From Planctomycetota bacterium (GTDB lineage: Bacteria; Planctomycetota; Phycisphaerae; Sedimentisphaerales; Anaerobacaceae), in assembly GCA_023481165.1 (NCBI GenBank), contig JAMCWO010000248.1, positions 1-35,152 of the forward strand: a stretch of 35,152 nt of DNA. Reading direction: 5' to 3'. The translations under genes and the position numbers were made by a program. Positions within the stretch are counted from its first letter, which is position 1; each line of letters begins with the position of its first letter. Positions 1-8,715 of this stretch are shown one piece after another. The notes under the pieces were generated by a model that did not search any database, was not told the DNA's origin, and saw only the letters and a program-made list of their open reading frames with translations.

Positions 1-2122
1 CGTTCTGGGTGTTGAGCCAGTCCTGGCGGGTGTAGGGCCGGGCTTGGCGGGCATCGCCCCAGCGGGCCGATTCGCCGACGATGGCCCGGTCGAGCTGATT
101 CATGCGGGCCTGGAACAGCGCGGCCGCGCCCGATGGTGTCAGCGGACCATCATGGAAGAAATTCCGGCGGACGAGATCGGCAAAGCGCATCCGGTACTCG
201 GCGTTGGCGGCGAGCTTGGCATGGATATTCGCGGGACTGTTGCCGACCTGGTTGTCGCCTTCGAGCACGTGCTCGGCGTCCCAGGAGTGGAAGCGCCACC
301 GGCCGTCGGCGGCATTGCGGTGCGTGGCGTACCAGTTCTTGGCGGGCCAGTCGTGGTTGCCGGTGTAGTAGTTGGCCAGCAGGTAGGTGATGAAGTCGTC
401 CACGTCGAGCAGATTGCACAGGGCCTGGTACTTCGCCAGGTTGGCAGGGTCGGCGCTGACGGCGTTGGCGGCGTTGAGCATCGCATTGAAATTGGCCGTG
501 GCGCTGCCGCCCCAGCCATCGTTGACCACGCCGCTGCTGCTGTGCTTGAGGGCATCGTACTCGCTCTCGTCGCCGCCGAAGACCTGCGCGGCCCAGGCGT
601 GGTCCGGCCGTTCGTGAATGTAGTACAGGCCCCAGTACAACGTATTGAGATAGACGTGGGCGTGGAACCCGTGCGGCGAGTGGCCGCCCATGGCGTTGTG
701 GAGGTCGGCCACGTATTGGTCCTGGAAGAAGATCGCGGTATTGCGCTGGTCGGCCCCGGGATGGCCCCAGCCGTGGTTGAGGACCGCGTCGAGCACGAAG
801 GTGTTGATCTGTGCCACGGGCGAGTCGGGGAACAGCTTGAAATCGAGCCGGGCCGGTCCACCGGTGGGCTTGCCGTCATCGGTTTGGGGTTTGAAGCGAG
901 GCCGCATCGAGAGCTTGGGGTTCTTCCAGCGATCCAGGCTGGTCCCGCCGCCGCTGAGGCCGCCCTGCATGGCGAGGGCACAATTGGCCTGCGCGACGCG
1001 CTTCGTCGCAGGATCGAGGAACTCAAAGGAGGTGACCCTCTCGGTGCCGTCCTGTGACTGGTTGATGTAGATGCCCTGGCTGCCGAACCAGTCGTCCAGG
1101 CTCATGACGAGGCAGATGGTCGGTGCGGCTTGGAGGTCGTCTTTGATGGTCCTGGCATAGAGGCCGCCCAAAATGTCCCTGCCGTTTTGCCCGACCACAT
1201 CGGGGTCCATCTGATAGTCGCCGGTGATGGGGCCGGAGGTCGACCCGCCGGGCCAGGTGGCGGGGCAGCCGGGCGGGACGATCTGCACGCCGGTCGCTGG
1301 GTTGGTGGCTTGGTGAATGACATCGTCCAGGAAGATGTACGTGTGGGTGACGGTCGGGGTAGCCATCCAGCCGGCCTTGAAGGCGATCGCTCGCAGACTG
1401 GTCGTGGTCGTGATAGCGACCGGGCCCGCGTACGTCCGGCCGAGGGGGATGCCGCGCTGGCTATCGAAGGGGGAACTGCCATCCGTTGTATAATAGATGC
1501 TCGCCCCCGGCGTTTCCGTCGTGATCGTGACCGCCAGCGGCTGCGAGTAGAAGCCCCGCTCATGGCTCAACTGCGGGTCGGCTACGACGCCGAGATAGGC
1601 GCCGACATTGACAGCGCCGGGCGTGGGAACGGCAAAGAACCGCCATTCGTTGCCGGCGGCCGGGTCGCGGCCGTAAGAGACGTTCGCCGTCTGCTCCCCG
1701 AACTCGACGCCGTCGATCAGCGTTCGGCCGTCGGTGTCGAACAGGGCCAACTGGTCGCCGGCGGCGCTGAGCCGAAAGCCCGCGTGCAGCCCGGGGCTGT
1801 CGGTGTCCCCATCGGCCCAGATCAGGAGATATCCGCGCGCCGGAATCGTCGTCAGGGCGGGCCGGTCGGCGGGAATCCGCCATCTGGTGGGCATCGCCCC
1901 ATCGTCTGTCAGGTACAGACCGGCGGCATTGAAGGGGGTGGCACCGGCGTTGTATAGCTCGATCCAGTCCTCGAAGTGACCTTGCGGGTCCTTGTTCAGG
2001 CGGCTGTTCGATGCCACCACTTCGTTGAGCGATACCGGTGGGGCTGCGCAAAGAGGCTGGGCCGACAGTGCGAGCACTGCCACGAGGGACACACAAAAAA
2101 GGACACGTACCGGCGTGCTCAC
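1..2122 (-). CDS. Secreted lamin-tail / CotH-kinase domain protein (3' end outside window)
   Basis: The minus frame from GTG 2122 stays open for 707 codons to the left edge, so the C-terminus is missing. The start follows a GAGGG-type ribosome site and gives a signal peptide with hydrophobic core LFCVSLVAVLAL and a likely cut after LCA. Next come a lamin-tail-like domain (about residues 30-165; SLNEVVASN, DWIELYNAG, GLYLTDD), a chitobiase C-terminal-like segment (about 185-270; PGASIYYTTDGSSP) and a CotH-type region (about 330 to the end; WGLYYIHERPDHAW near residue 497, HDWPAKNWYA, WRFHSWDAEHV near 607). CotH-family proteins are protein kinases in spore coats, and in planctomycetes they are common in large secreted proteins of unknown target. 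The protein is probably exported. Substrate and exact role are unknown. The overlapping ORFs in other frames are shadows. Confidence 0.85.
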   Translation of the reverse strand, partial: MSTPVRVLFCVSLVAVLALSAQPLCAAPPVSLNEVVASNSRLNKDPQGHFEDWIELYNAGATPFNAAGLYLTDDGAMPTRWRIPADRPALTTIPARGYLLIWADGDTDSPGLHAGFRLSAAGDQLALFDTDGRTLIDGVEFGEQTANVSYGRDPAAGNEWRFFAVPTPGAVNVGAYLGVVADPQLSHERGFYSQPLAVTITTETPGASIYYTTDGSSPFDSQRGIPLGRTYAGPVAITTTTSLRAIAFKAGWMATPTVTHTYIFLDDVIHQATNPATGVQIVPPGCPATWPGGSTSGPITGDYQMDPDVVGQNGRDILGGLYARTIKDDLQAAPTICLVMSLDDWFGSQGIYINQSQDGTERVTSFEFLDPATKRVAQANCALAMQGGLSGGGTSLDRWKNPKLSMRPRFKPQTDDGKPTGGPARLDFKLFPDSPVAQINTFVLDAVLNHGWGHPGADQRNTAIFFQDQYVADLHNAMGGHSPHGFHAHVYLNTLYWGLYYIHERPDHAWAAQVFGGDESEYDALKHSSSGVVNDGWGGSATANFNAMLNAANAVSADPANLAKYQALCNLLDVDDFITYLLANYYTGNHDWPAKNWYATHRNAADGRWRFHSWDAEHVLEGDNQVGNSPANIHAKLAANAEYRMRFADLVRRNFFHDGPLTPSGAAALFQARMNQLDRAIVGESARWGDARQARPYTRQDWLNTQN

Positions 2123-2139
2123 GTCGTCACCGCCCTCAA

Positions 2140-2164
2140 TCCGGCAGGAAAGAAGGCTGCCGGA
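2140..2164 (-). promoter_or_regulatory. 5'-terminal hairpin in the CotH-gene leader
   Basis: TCCGGCAG (2140-2147) and CTGCCGGA (2157-2164) form a perfect 8-bp stem with a 9-nt loop. It sits almost exactly at the transcript start predicted from the promoter at 2173-2201, and 18 nt before the GTG start. A stem at the very 5' end commonly stabilises mRNA. Function is inferred. Confidence 0.4.
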
Positions 2165-2172
2165 CGCCCCTG

Positions 2173-2201
2173 ATTTTACCAGATTTCCCACCCTGCGTCA
2201 A
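2173..2201 (-). promoter_or_regulatory. Promoter of the CotH gene
   Basis: On the minus strand TTGACG (2196-2201), a 17-bp spacer and TAAAAT (2173-2178) form a near-consensus sigma70-type promoter. The predicted start of transcription is near 2166, giving a leader of about 45 nt. Predicted by eye. Confidence 0.6.
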
Positions 2202-2262
2202 CCGTGCGTGGCCTCGCGCGCTACCTGAGCACGGCCGATCCTGTGGTCTGCCGGTCCTATTC

Positions 2263-2360
2263 TGTTATCCTGAGCGTCAACGGCGGATCTCGGTTAAATA
2301 CCGTAACTACCGTCAGTTGCGTGCGCGGCCCAGAGATGCTTCGCTCCGTTCCGCATGACC
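2263..2360. repeat. Imperfect palindromic dispersed element, copy A
   Basis: The element begins TGTTATCCTGAGCG and ends GATGCTTCGCTCCG...CATGACC, so its ends are degenerate inverted repeats. A second copy with the same ends lies at 23370-23465. It has no coding capacity. The end sequences resemble a dispersed repeat (TCATCCTGAGCG...GCTCAGCATGA type) that I have seen in many bacterial genomes. It occupies the middle of the 2123-2499 intergenic stretch, which otherwise holds the two divergent promoters. Confidence 0.5.
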
Positions 2361-2421
2361 CACACCCATGAACTCCCCCACGAAACGCTGCCGCACGCGG
2401 CCGGCCCGTCGGGGAAAACAC

Positions 2422-2457
2422 TTGCAGCCGGGGGGGTGATTCCGTAGAATCACCCCC
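2422..2457 (+). promoter_or_regulatory. Promoter with overlapping 11-bp inverted-repeat operator, upstream of the acetate block
   Basis: TTGCAG (2422-2427), a 17-bp spacer and TAGAAT (2445-2450) form a sigma70-like promoter. A perfect inverted repeat, GGGGGTGATTC (2432-2442), loop CGTA, GAATCACCCCC (2447-2457), covers most of the spacer, the -10 box and the predicted start site. A dimeric repressor bound there would block polymerase. The same sequence would also fold as a hairpin, but transcription is predicted to start near its end, so an operator role is the better reading. It lies 43 bp before the start of the ADP-forming acetyl-CoA synthetase gene. Confidence 0.55.
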
Positions 2458-2499
2458 GTGCGGAGCGTTCCTCAAGGCGAAGAAAGGATATACGACGGC

Positions 2500-4605
2500 A
2501 TGAGTTTACAGAGTTTCTTTGGCCCGAAGTCGGTGGCGATTGTCGGGGCCTCGCGCCAGAAGGGCAAGGTCGGGTACGAGATTCTGACCAACCTGGTGGC
2601 GGGCGGCTACCCGGGGAAGATCTTTCCGATCAACCCGAAGGCCGACGAGATCGAGGGCCTGAAGTGCTATCCGGATCTGGCGTCTATCGGCGAGACGCCG
2701 GAACTGGTGATCATTATTGTACCCGCCCAGCTCGTGGCCGGCGTGCTGGAAGAGTGCGCGAAGGTCCGGGTCAAGTCGGCCATCATCATCACGGCGGGCT
2801 TCAAGGAGGTCGGGCCGGAGGGCAAGAAGCTCGAAGAGGAGATCGTGCGCATTGCTCGGCGGGCGGGGATTCGCTTTATCGGACCCAACTGCCTTGGTGT
2901 GATCGCGCCCGGGCATAAGCTCAATGCCAGCTTCGGCGGCGATCTGCCGGTGCCCGGCTCCATCGGGTATATCTCGCAGTCCGGCGCCCTGCTGGCCGCC
3001 ATTCTGGACTTGGCCAACGCCAACGGCATCGGCTTCAGCAGCCTCGTCAGCATCGGCAACAAGGCCGACATCGACGAGCTGGATGTGATCAACGCCTTTG
3101 GTGAGCAGCCAGAGACGAAGGTCATCGCCGGATATCTCGAAAGCATTACAGATGGCGATGTGTTCGTGCGGGAGGCGGAAGAGATTTCCAACCGCAAGCC
3201 GATCCTCTTAATGAAGTCAGGCAGCACGGCGGCGGGGGCCAAGGCCGCCTCGTCGCATACGGGCAGTCTCGCCGGCGGCGAGGTCGCCTATGAGTCCGCG
3301 TTCAAGCGAGCCGGCGTCATTCGCTGCGATTCGATCAAGCAGCAGTTCGACTTCGCCCAGGCGTTTGCCAGCCAGCCGTTGCCGCAAGGGCCGACCGTGG
3401 CGGTGATTACGAACGCCGGTGGGCCGGGCATCATGGCCGCCGACGCCATCGAGGAGCAGGGCTTGACCTTTGCCAAGCTATCCGAAGAGACGAGGAAGAA
3501 GCTCGCGGCGAAATTGCCCGCGGCGGCCAATGTCCACAACCCGGTCGATGTGCTGGGCGATGCTCTGGCCGACCGCTATGAATTCGCACTCGATATCGTG
3601 CTGGATGATCCGAACGTTCAGAGCGTGGTCGTGCTGCTGACGCCGCAGGCGATGACCCAGGCGAAGGAGACCGCGGAGGCGGTGGTCAAGATCGTCGGGC
3701 AGAAGAAGAGCGGCAAGCCCGTGCTGGCTTGTTTCCTGGGGGCCGCCAAGGTGGACGAGGGCGTGCAGATCCTGCGGCGCGGAGGCATCCCCCAGTATGA
3801 TTCGCCGGAAAGCGCCGTCACGACGCTCAAAGCGATGGTCGATTTTGTCCGCTGGCGGACCCGGCCGAAGCGCGTGGTGCGCCTGTTTCCCGTCAACCGC
3901 CGCAAGGTCGAGAGCATCGTCGAGCGGCATTTGCGGCGGGGCCTGCTCGACATCGGCGAGGCCGAGGCCAAGGAAATCATCGAGGCGTACGGCTTCGCCA
4001 CGCCCAAGGGCTCCATCGCCACGACCGCCGAACAGGCGGGCAATATCGCGCAGCAACTGGGCTTCCCGGTCGTGCTGAAGATCTGGTCGCCGGATATTCT
4101 GCACAAATCCGACGTCGGCGGCGTGAAAGTGGGCCTGCGCAGCGAGCAGGAAGTGAGGGACGCGTTCGACCTGATGATGTACCGCATCCCCAAGAAGCGG
4201 CCGGATGCCCATATCCTCGGCGTGCTCGTCCAGGAGATGGTCCGCAGCGGCAAGGAGGTCATTATCGGCATGCACCGCGACCCGCACTTCGGCCCGCTGA
4301 TGATGTTCGGCATGGGCGGCATCATGGTCGAGGTCCTCAAGGATGTGTCGTTCTACCTGGCGCCGCTGACCGCCGAAGAGGCCAAGCAGATGCTGCTGAA
4401 CACCAAAACGTACCATATCTTGAAAGGCGTACGCGGCCAGGAAGGCGTGGATATCGAGGCGATCGCCGAAGGCTTGCAGCGCGTGGCCCAATTGGTGACC
4501 GAGTTCCCCGAGATCAAAGAGATGGATATCAACCCGTTTGTCGTCGGCGCCCCCGGCACGACGCCCATTGCCGTGGATGCGCGAATCAGTCTCGAAAAGA
4601 AATAG
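2500..4605 (+). CDS. ADP-forming acetate-CoA ligase (fused alpha and beta subunits)
   Basis: Interconverts acyl-CoA + ADP + Pi and acid + ATP + CoA, making ATP from acetyl-CoA in anaerobes or activating acetate. The ATG at 2500 (701 aa) is chosen because AGAAAGGA precedes it by 11 bases; an upstream in-frame start at 2458 would fall inside the operator. Domains in order: CoA-binding Rossmann fold (about 1-130; SVAIVGASRQKGKVGYE), succinyl-CoA-synthetase-like region carrying the phosphohistidine motif SHTGSLAG (His253), and a C-terminal ATP-grasp domain (about 475-700; SDVGGVKVGL, GKEVIIGMHRDPHFGPLMMF, GMGGIMVEVL). Length matches fused Acd enzymes. No GNAT domain is attached, unlike the Pat acetyltransferases that share this architecture; the GNAT domain is in the next gene. 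The exact acid specificity (acetate or others) cannot be read. Confidence 0.88.
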   Translation: MSLQSFFGPKSVAIVGASRQKGKVGYEILTNLVAGGYPGKIFPINPKADEIEGLKCYPDLASIGETPELVIIIVPAQLVAGVLEECAKVRVKSAIIITAGFKEVGPEGKKLEEEIVRIARRAGIRFIGPNCLGVIAPGHKLNASFGGDLPVPGSIGYISQSGALLAAILDLANANGIGFSSLVSIGNKADIDELDVINAFGEQPETKVIAGYLESITDGDVFVREAEEISNRKPILLMKSGSTAAGAKAASSHTGSLAGGEVAYESAFKRAGVIRCDSIKQQFDFAQAFASQPLPQGPTVAVITNAGGPGIMAADAIEEQGLTFAKLSEETRKKLAAKLPAAANVHNPVDVLGDALADRYEFALDIVLDDPNVQSVVVLLTPQAMTQAKETAEAVVKIVGQKKSGKPVLACFLGAAKVDEGVQILRRGGIPQYDSPESAVTTLKAMVDFVRWRTRPKRVVRLFPVNRRKVESIVERHLRRGLLDIGEAEAKEIIEAYGFATPKGSIATTAEQAGNIAQQLGFPVVLKIWSPDILHKSDVGGVKVGLRSEQEVRDAFDLMMYRIPKKRPDAHILGVLVQEMVRSGKEVIIGMHRDPHFGPLMMFGMGGIMVEVLKDVSFYLAPLTAEEAKQMLLNTKTYHILKGVRGQEGVDIEAIAEGLQRVAQLVTEFPEIKEMDINPFVVGAPGTTPIAVDARISLEKK

Positions 4606-4977
4606 AGGTCTGGAGAAGAAGAAGGATAAGAAGACCAGAGGAGAAATGAAATCCCAGTGGCTTTGGCATGATTGTGGAGTCGCCCATGCTACTGGACTGC
4701 TGCGGCGCTCGGGGTGCTTGCCAGCAGAGCCCTACCCTCCGCAACAGCAAATTCATATTACGGGCAATGCGCAGGAATGGCAAGGGACACAAAGCGGGAA
4801 ATAGCCCACTGCAACGGGCCTCCGATGACGCGTTTCCTGCTAGCCTGCTATTGGTTCAAAGCGATAAATGCCGGGGGTTTGGGGGCAGAGCCCCCCAGGG
4901 TGTTGCGGTCGGTTTGGGCCGGCTTCGTGAAGTAATACATTGAGTCTATTTGAGCGGTGATAGAAGAAAGAAACAGA
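4606..4977. other. Intergenic stretch without a convincing gene
   Basis: The 372 bases between the two acetate-block genes hold no ORF with family features. Just after the upstream stop, GGTCT (4608-4612) and AGACC could pair across a purine-rich run. GGGGGC (4881-4886), loop AGA, GCCCCC (4890-4895) forms a compact GC hairpin within a G-rich tract, a sequence type seen dispersed in many genomes. TTCGTG (4925-4930), a 17-bp spacer and TATTTG (4948-4953) is a weak promoter candidate for the next gene. The stretch may therefore split the cluster into two transcription units. Confidence 0.4.
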
Positions 4978-6852
4978 ATGACCGAATTCGATTGGAAAGC
5001 CAAATACAAGGACAAGATCAAGACCGCCGCGGCGGCGATGAAGCTGATCAAGTCGGGCTACAGCATCTTCATCGGCACCGGCTGCGCCCAGCCCCAGCAT
5101 CTCGTCGAGGCGCTGGTGGAGTACAGCGACCACATCTATGACGCCCATATCGTGCACCTGCTGACGATGGGCCAGGCGCCCTATGTGCAGGAGAAGTTCC
5201 GCGAGAAATTCAAGATGAACAGCTTCTTCATCGCGGAGAATGTGCGGGATGCGTTGGAGAAGGGGATCGGCGACTACACGCCGATCTTTCTGTCCGAGAT
5301 TCCGATGGAGTTCGAGACGGGGCGGATTCCCGTCGATGTGGCGCTGATCTCGGTGACACCGCCGGATGTCAACGGCCTGTGCAGTCTGGGGGTTTCCGTG
5401 GACATCGTGCAGGCGGCGGCCGCCAATGCCCGCTACGTGATTGCCCAGGTCAACAGCCACATGCCGCGCACGTACGGCAACAGCTTCATTCACGTGAACA
5501 CGATCGACGTGCTCGTGCCGCACGATGAGCCGATCATCGAGATCCCCATCCCGACGCCGGATGAGACGCTCCGCCAGATCGGCCAGAACGTCGCCCGGCT
5601 CGTGGACGACGGCAGCACGATCGAGTGCGGCATCGGCCGCATCCCGCAGGCGCTCGCCGAGTACCTGGTCTACAAGAAGGATCTCGGCATCCACACGGAG
5701 ATGTTCAGCGACTGGATCATCGAGCTGATCGAGTGCGGCGCCGTCACGTGCGCCAAGAAGTCGCTCAACCGCGGCAAGGTCGTGGCCAGCTTCTGCATGG
5801 GTTCGCAGAAGCTCTATGACTATATCAACAACAATCCGTTCTTCGAGTTCTACCCGACGGAGTACGTCAACGACGTGAACATCGTCGCCCAGCACGACCG
5901 GATGGTGGCGATCAACGTGGGGCTGGAGATCGACCTGACCGGGCAGGTCTGCGCCGACTCGCTCGGCTACAAATTCTATAGCGGCATCGGCGGCCAGGTG
6001 GACTTCATTCGCGGCGCCGCGCGGAGCCGGGGCGGCAAGGCGATCATCGCGATGCCCTCGACGGCGCGCGAGGGGCAGGTCTCCCGCATCGTGCCGCACC
6101 TGACGGAAGGCGCGGGCGTCGTGACCACCCGCGGCGACGTGCACTATGTGGTCACCGAGTATGGCATCGCGTACCTGCACGGCAAGAGCATCCGTGAGCG
6201 CGTGCTGGACCTGATCAACATCGCCCACCCGAAGTTCCGCAAGGGTCTCATCCAGGCGGCCAAGGCGCGGAACTATATCTACCAGGACCAGATCGAGCTG
6301 GCCTGGGAGCAGGTGGACTATCCCGAGGAATTGGAGCACTACGCCACGCTGCGCGACGGCACGGAGATCTTCTTCCGGCCGATCAAGCCGACAGATGAGC
6401 CGGCGCTCTCGGAAATGCTGTACTCGCTGAGCGAGCAGTCGGTGCGGACCCGCTACATGACGCGAACCGTGGCTTTTCCGCACAAGGATGTGCAGCAGCT
6501 CACGAATATCGACTACCGGCACGACCTGGCGATTGTGGGCGTGGTGCCGGGGCCGGGCGGCGAGGACATCGTCGCCATCGCCCAGTACTACTTCGATCCG
6601 AAGACACAGGCGGCCGAGGTGGCCTTCCTCGTCCAGGATGAGTGGCAGGCGAAGGGCATGGGCACCTTCCTGCTGGATTACATCACGCAGGTCGCCAAGC
6701 AGCGGGGCGTGCGGCGTTTCTACGCCAAGGTCCTGCCGGACAACCGGCCCATGCTCGCCATCTTTCAGAACTCCGGCTATCGCGTCAACGTGGAGTTCGA
6801 CGGCGATGTGTACAACATTTCGTACGATTTGACAGAAAAGGATAACGGCTGA
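4978..6852 (+). CDS. Acetyl-CoA hydrolase/CoA-transferase fused to a GNAT acetyltransferase domain
   Basis: Residues about 1-450 are a 4-hydroxybutyrate/acetyl-CoA CoA-transferase (Cat1/AbfT-like family). The motif GIHTEMFSD places the expected catalytic glutamate, which forms the CoA thioester, at Glu241. GIGGQVDFIRGA and VVTEYGIAYLHGKSIRERV are also family signatures. Residues about 453-615 are a GNAT domain, with the acetyl-CoA pyrophosphate-loop motif Q557-A-K-G560-M-G562 followed by TFLLDYI, and a late NSGY element. The ATG at 4978 is chosen over GTG 4957 because AAGAAAG lies just upstream; the protein is 624 aa. The GNAT half resembles the acetyltransferase domain of Pat-type lysine acetyltransferases, so protein acetylation is a reasonable inference but not shown. 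It lies 38 bp upstream of a deacetylase gene. Fusions of this type are known from annotations of other anaerobes. Confidence 0.88.
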   Translation: MTEFDWKAKYKDKIKTAAAAMKLIKSGYSIFIGTGCAQPQHLVEALVEYSDHIYDAHIVHLLTMGQAPYVQEKFREKFKMNSFFIAENVRDALEKGIGDYTPIFLSEIPMEFETGRIPVDVALISVTPPDVNGLCSLGVSVDIVQAAAANARYVIAQVNSHMPRTYGNSFIHVNTIDVLVPHDEPIIEIPIPTPDETLRQIGQNVARLVDDGSTIECGIGRIPQALAEYLVYKKDLGIHTEMFSDWIIELIECGAVTCAKKSLNRGKVVASFCMGSQKLYDYINNNPFFEFYPTEYVNDVNIVAQHDRMVAINVGLEIDLTGQVCADSLGYKFYSGIGGQVDFIRGAARSRGGKAIIAMPSTAREGQVSRIVPHLTEGAGVVTTRGDVHYVVTEYGIAYLHGKSIRERVLDLINIAHPKFRKGLIQAAKARNYIYQDQIELAWEQVDYPEELEHYATLRDGTEIFFRPIKPTDEPALSEMLYSLSEQSVRTRYMTRTVAFPHKDVQQLTNIDYRHDLAIVGVVPGPGGEDIVAIAQYYFDPKTQAAEVAFLVQDEWQAKGMGTFLLDYITQVAKQRGVRRFYAKVLPDNRPMLAIFQNSGYRVNVEFDGDVYNISYDLTEKDNG

Positions 6853-6890
6853 TTGATGACGACCGTCGTCGATCAGCGATAACCGGTTCC

Positions 6891-8021
6891 ATGCGCAGAT
6901 CTGTTTTTATCCATTCCCAGGAGATCGAGAAGTACCAGTATCCTGAGGATAGCCCGTTCAAGACGCAGCGGGCGGGCCGCACGCGGCAGGTCCTCTATTC
7001 GATGGGCCTGCTCTCCGGCCCGGGCCTCAGCGAAGCGGCGCCCGTGCCGGCGTCCCGGACGGCTCTGAAAACGTTCCACACGGCCCGGTATCTGCATGCC
7101 CTCAAGAACGCGGATCAGGGCGAGTGGAGCCTGGAAGCGCTGCACATGGGCATCGGGACCGAGGATTGCCCCATCTTCAAGGGAATGTACGACTACGCCG
7201 TGCTGGCCGCGGGCGGGACCCTCGTTGGCGCCGAGTTGATCCTGTCGGACCAGGCGGACGTGGCGTTCAATCCCTCCGGTGGATACCACCATGCCTTTCC
7301 GGAGAAAGCCGCCGGCTTTTGTTACATCAACGATAACGCCCTGGCCTGTCTGATGCTGGCCGAAGCGGGCCGGCGCGTCCTGTATCTGGATGTGGATGTC
7401 CACAACGGCGACGGCGTGGCCCATGCCTTCTATCATCGATCCGACGTGATGACGATCTCGCTGCACGAAAATCCCAAGACGCTCTTTCCCGGGACCGGCT
7501 TTGAGGACGAGATCGGGGAGGAGGCGGGCCGCGGCTACTGCGTGAATCTGCCGCTGCCGGTGGGGACGTTCGACCGGGCCTACCTGCACGCCTTCGAGGA
7601 GATCGTGCCGCCGTTGATCGGGGCCTACCGCCCGGACGTGATCGTCTTCGAGCTGGGCGCCGACACGCTTGCGGGCGATCCCCTGGCCCATCTCTATCTG
7701 ACGAACAACACCTACGTGGAAATCCTCGAGCATCTCCTGCGCTTCCGCAAGCCGATCCTGATGACGGGCGGCGGCGGCTATCACGTCGAGAACACCGTGC
7801 GGGCCTGGGCGCTGGCGTGGACGGTGCTCTCGGGCCAGTATGTCGAGCACGGCTTGGAAGCGGCCATGGGCGGGGTCATGCTCCAGAGCACCGACTGGCA
7901 GGGTGGCCTGCGGGATCGGGAATTGCCGGTCACTCGCGAACAGCGCGAGATGGTCCTGCCGGCCCTCGAAGCCACCCTCGAAACCCTCAAGGCCAAAATC
8001 TTTCCCCTCCACGGCCTGTAG
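6891..8021 (+). CDS. HDAC-superfamily (AcuC-like) lysine deacetylase
   Basis: Zn-dependent deacetylase of the arginase/deacetylase fold, 376 aa, the usual AcuC length. Conserved features: GGYHHAFPEKAAGFCYIND with the paired histidines His133/His134, LDVDVHNGDG with metal ligands Asp169 and His171, GADTLAGDPL with the third ligand Asp263, and GGGGYH with the catalytic Tyr297. All catalytic positions are intact. In Bacillus, AcuC deacetylates and reactivates acetyl-CoA synthetase. Here the gene follows a GNAT-fused CoA-transferase by 38 bp and faces acs 2 kb downstream, so the same role is likely, though an acetylpolyamine or other acyl substrate is possible. The Shine-Dalgarno site is weak, which suggests coupling to the upstream gene. 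A heptamer repeat begins two bases after the stop codon. Confidence 0.88.
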   Translation: MRRSVFIHSQEIEKYQYPEDSPFKTQRAGRTRQVLYSMGLLSGPGLSEAAPVPASRTALKTFHTARYLHALKNADQGEWSLEALHMGIGTEDCPIFKGMYDYAVLAAGGTLVGAELILSDQADVAFNPSGGYHHAFPEKAAGFCYINDNALACLMLAEAGRRVLYLDVDVHNGDGVAHAFYHRSDVMTISLHENPKTLFPGTGFEDEIGEEAGRGYCVNLPLPVGTFDRAYLHAFEEIVPPLIGAYRPDVIVFELGADTLAGDPLAHLYLTNNTYVEILEHLLRFRKPILMTGGGGYHVENTVRAWALAWTVLSGQYVEHGLEAAMGGVMLQSTDWQGGLRDRELPVTREQREMVLPALEATLETLKAKIFPLHGL

Positions 8022-8022
8022 A

Positions 8023-8057
8023 ATTGCTGAGGGATGATTGACGATTGCTGATTGAGG
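8023..8057. repeat. Degenerate heptamer array (5 units) at the end of the deacetylase gene
   Basis: Five successive 7-base units, ATTGCTG, AGGGATG, ATTGACG, ATTGCTG and ATTGAGG, begin one base after the TAG stop at 8019-8021. The consensus is near ATTGATG. The same unit appears at 18793-18887 and 24411-24497. The rest of the gap to 8227 (8058-8227) holds no recognised gene; its right end carries the ribosome site of the next gene. Confidence 0.6.
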
Positions 8058-8227
8058 GGGCCGGTCCGTATACTCCCGATAATAGTCCGATTTCCGCCGT
8101 CGGGAAGCGATTGCATGGCGCCGGTAATGCCAAACCTCAGAATTGCCGACATAGATCATAGGTAAAGGGAGGTGTGTCTTCGCGACGGAATTGGACGGCA
8201 ATACCATTCTTGGAGGAGTCTACGGTG

Positions 8228-8692
8228 ATGTGGAGCTTACCTGTAGTGTTGACGAGCGATCTTCCGGTCCTTGCCCGAAGCGGGGCACGAGGCGTGTCTC
8301 TGCTGGCCGCCGCGGTCTCTCCGATGACACCCCAGCAAGAGGCCGCCTACCGGATCGGTTTCCAGGCGGGGATTCTCTTGGGGGCCCTCCTCGGCGGCGC
8401 GATCGTCGGGCTGCTGCCTTTGCTCGTCGCTCTGCGCCGGGGCCGGCGGACCTTTGCCTGGGCGAGTTGGGTCTCCTGCATTGTAGCGAACTTCCTCCTG
8501 GGCCTCTTCCTTTCGGTCCCTCTGGCCGTGGTGTTGGCGGTGGTCGTGTGCTGCATGGAAAAGCAGGGCGAGCAGAACCTCATGTGCACGGCCCCAGCCG
8601 AGCCGGCGCGGAACATCTATGAGGGTGTACCCGTGGGTGTCTCCCAGGTGGAGCCGCCCGACTACGCCGGCAGCCCGCTGCGGCCCGGGTAA
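8228..8692 (+). CDS. Small hypothetical membrane protein
   Basis: I do not recognise a family. ATG 8228 is chosen because a strong GGAGGAG (8212-8218) lies 9 bases upstream; the frame is open from GTG 8174 but without a well-placed ribosome site. The 154-aa product has an N-terminal hydrophobic stretch, then two clear membrane segments (about residues 45-70, rich in Gly/Leu, and about 80-110), separated by a short basic loop RRGRR. A Pro-rich soluble tail of about 40 residues follows. It closes the plus-strand acetate block and converges on the transporter gene, with a shared hairpin terminator between. Function unknown. Confidence 0.65.
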   Translation: MWSLPVVLTSDLPVLARSGARGVSLLAAAVSPMTPQQEAAYRIGFQAGILLGALLGGAIVGLLPLLVALRRGRRTFAWASWVSCIVANFLLGLFLSVPLAVVLAVVVCCMEKQGEQNLMCTAPAEPARNIYEGVPVGVSQVEPPDYAGSPLRPG

Positions 8693-8715
8693 CACAGTCT
8701 GCGACAAAAACACAA

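Noticed and set aside
44-1057. Plus-strand ORF of 337 codons and a minus-strand Ser/Thr-rich ORF over the same bases
   Set aside because: Both overlap the CotH-domain reading frame, whose translation shows coherent family motifs. These have low-complexity composition typical of shadows in GC-rich DNA.
4840-6522. Minus-strand ORF of 560 codons
   Set aside because: Antisense to the CoA-transferase; repetitive composition of Arg, Asp, His and Val and no domain motifs.
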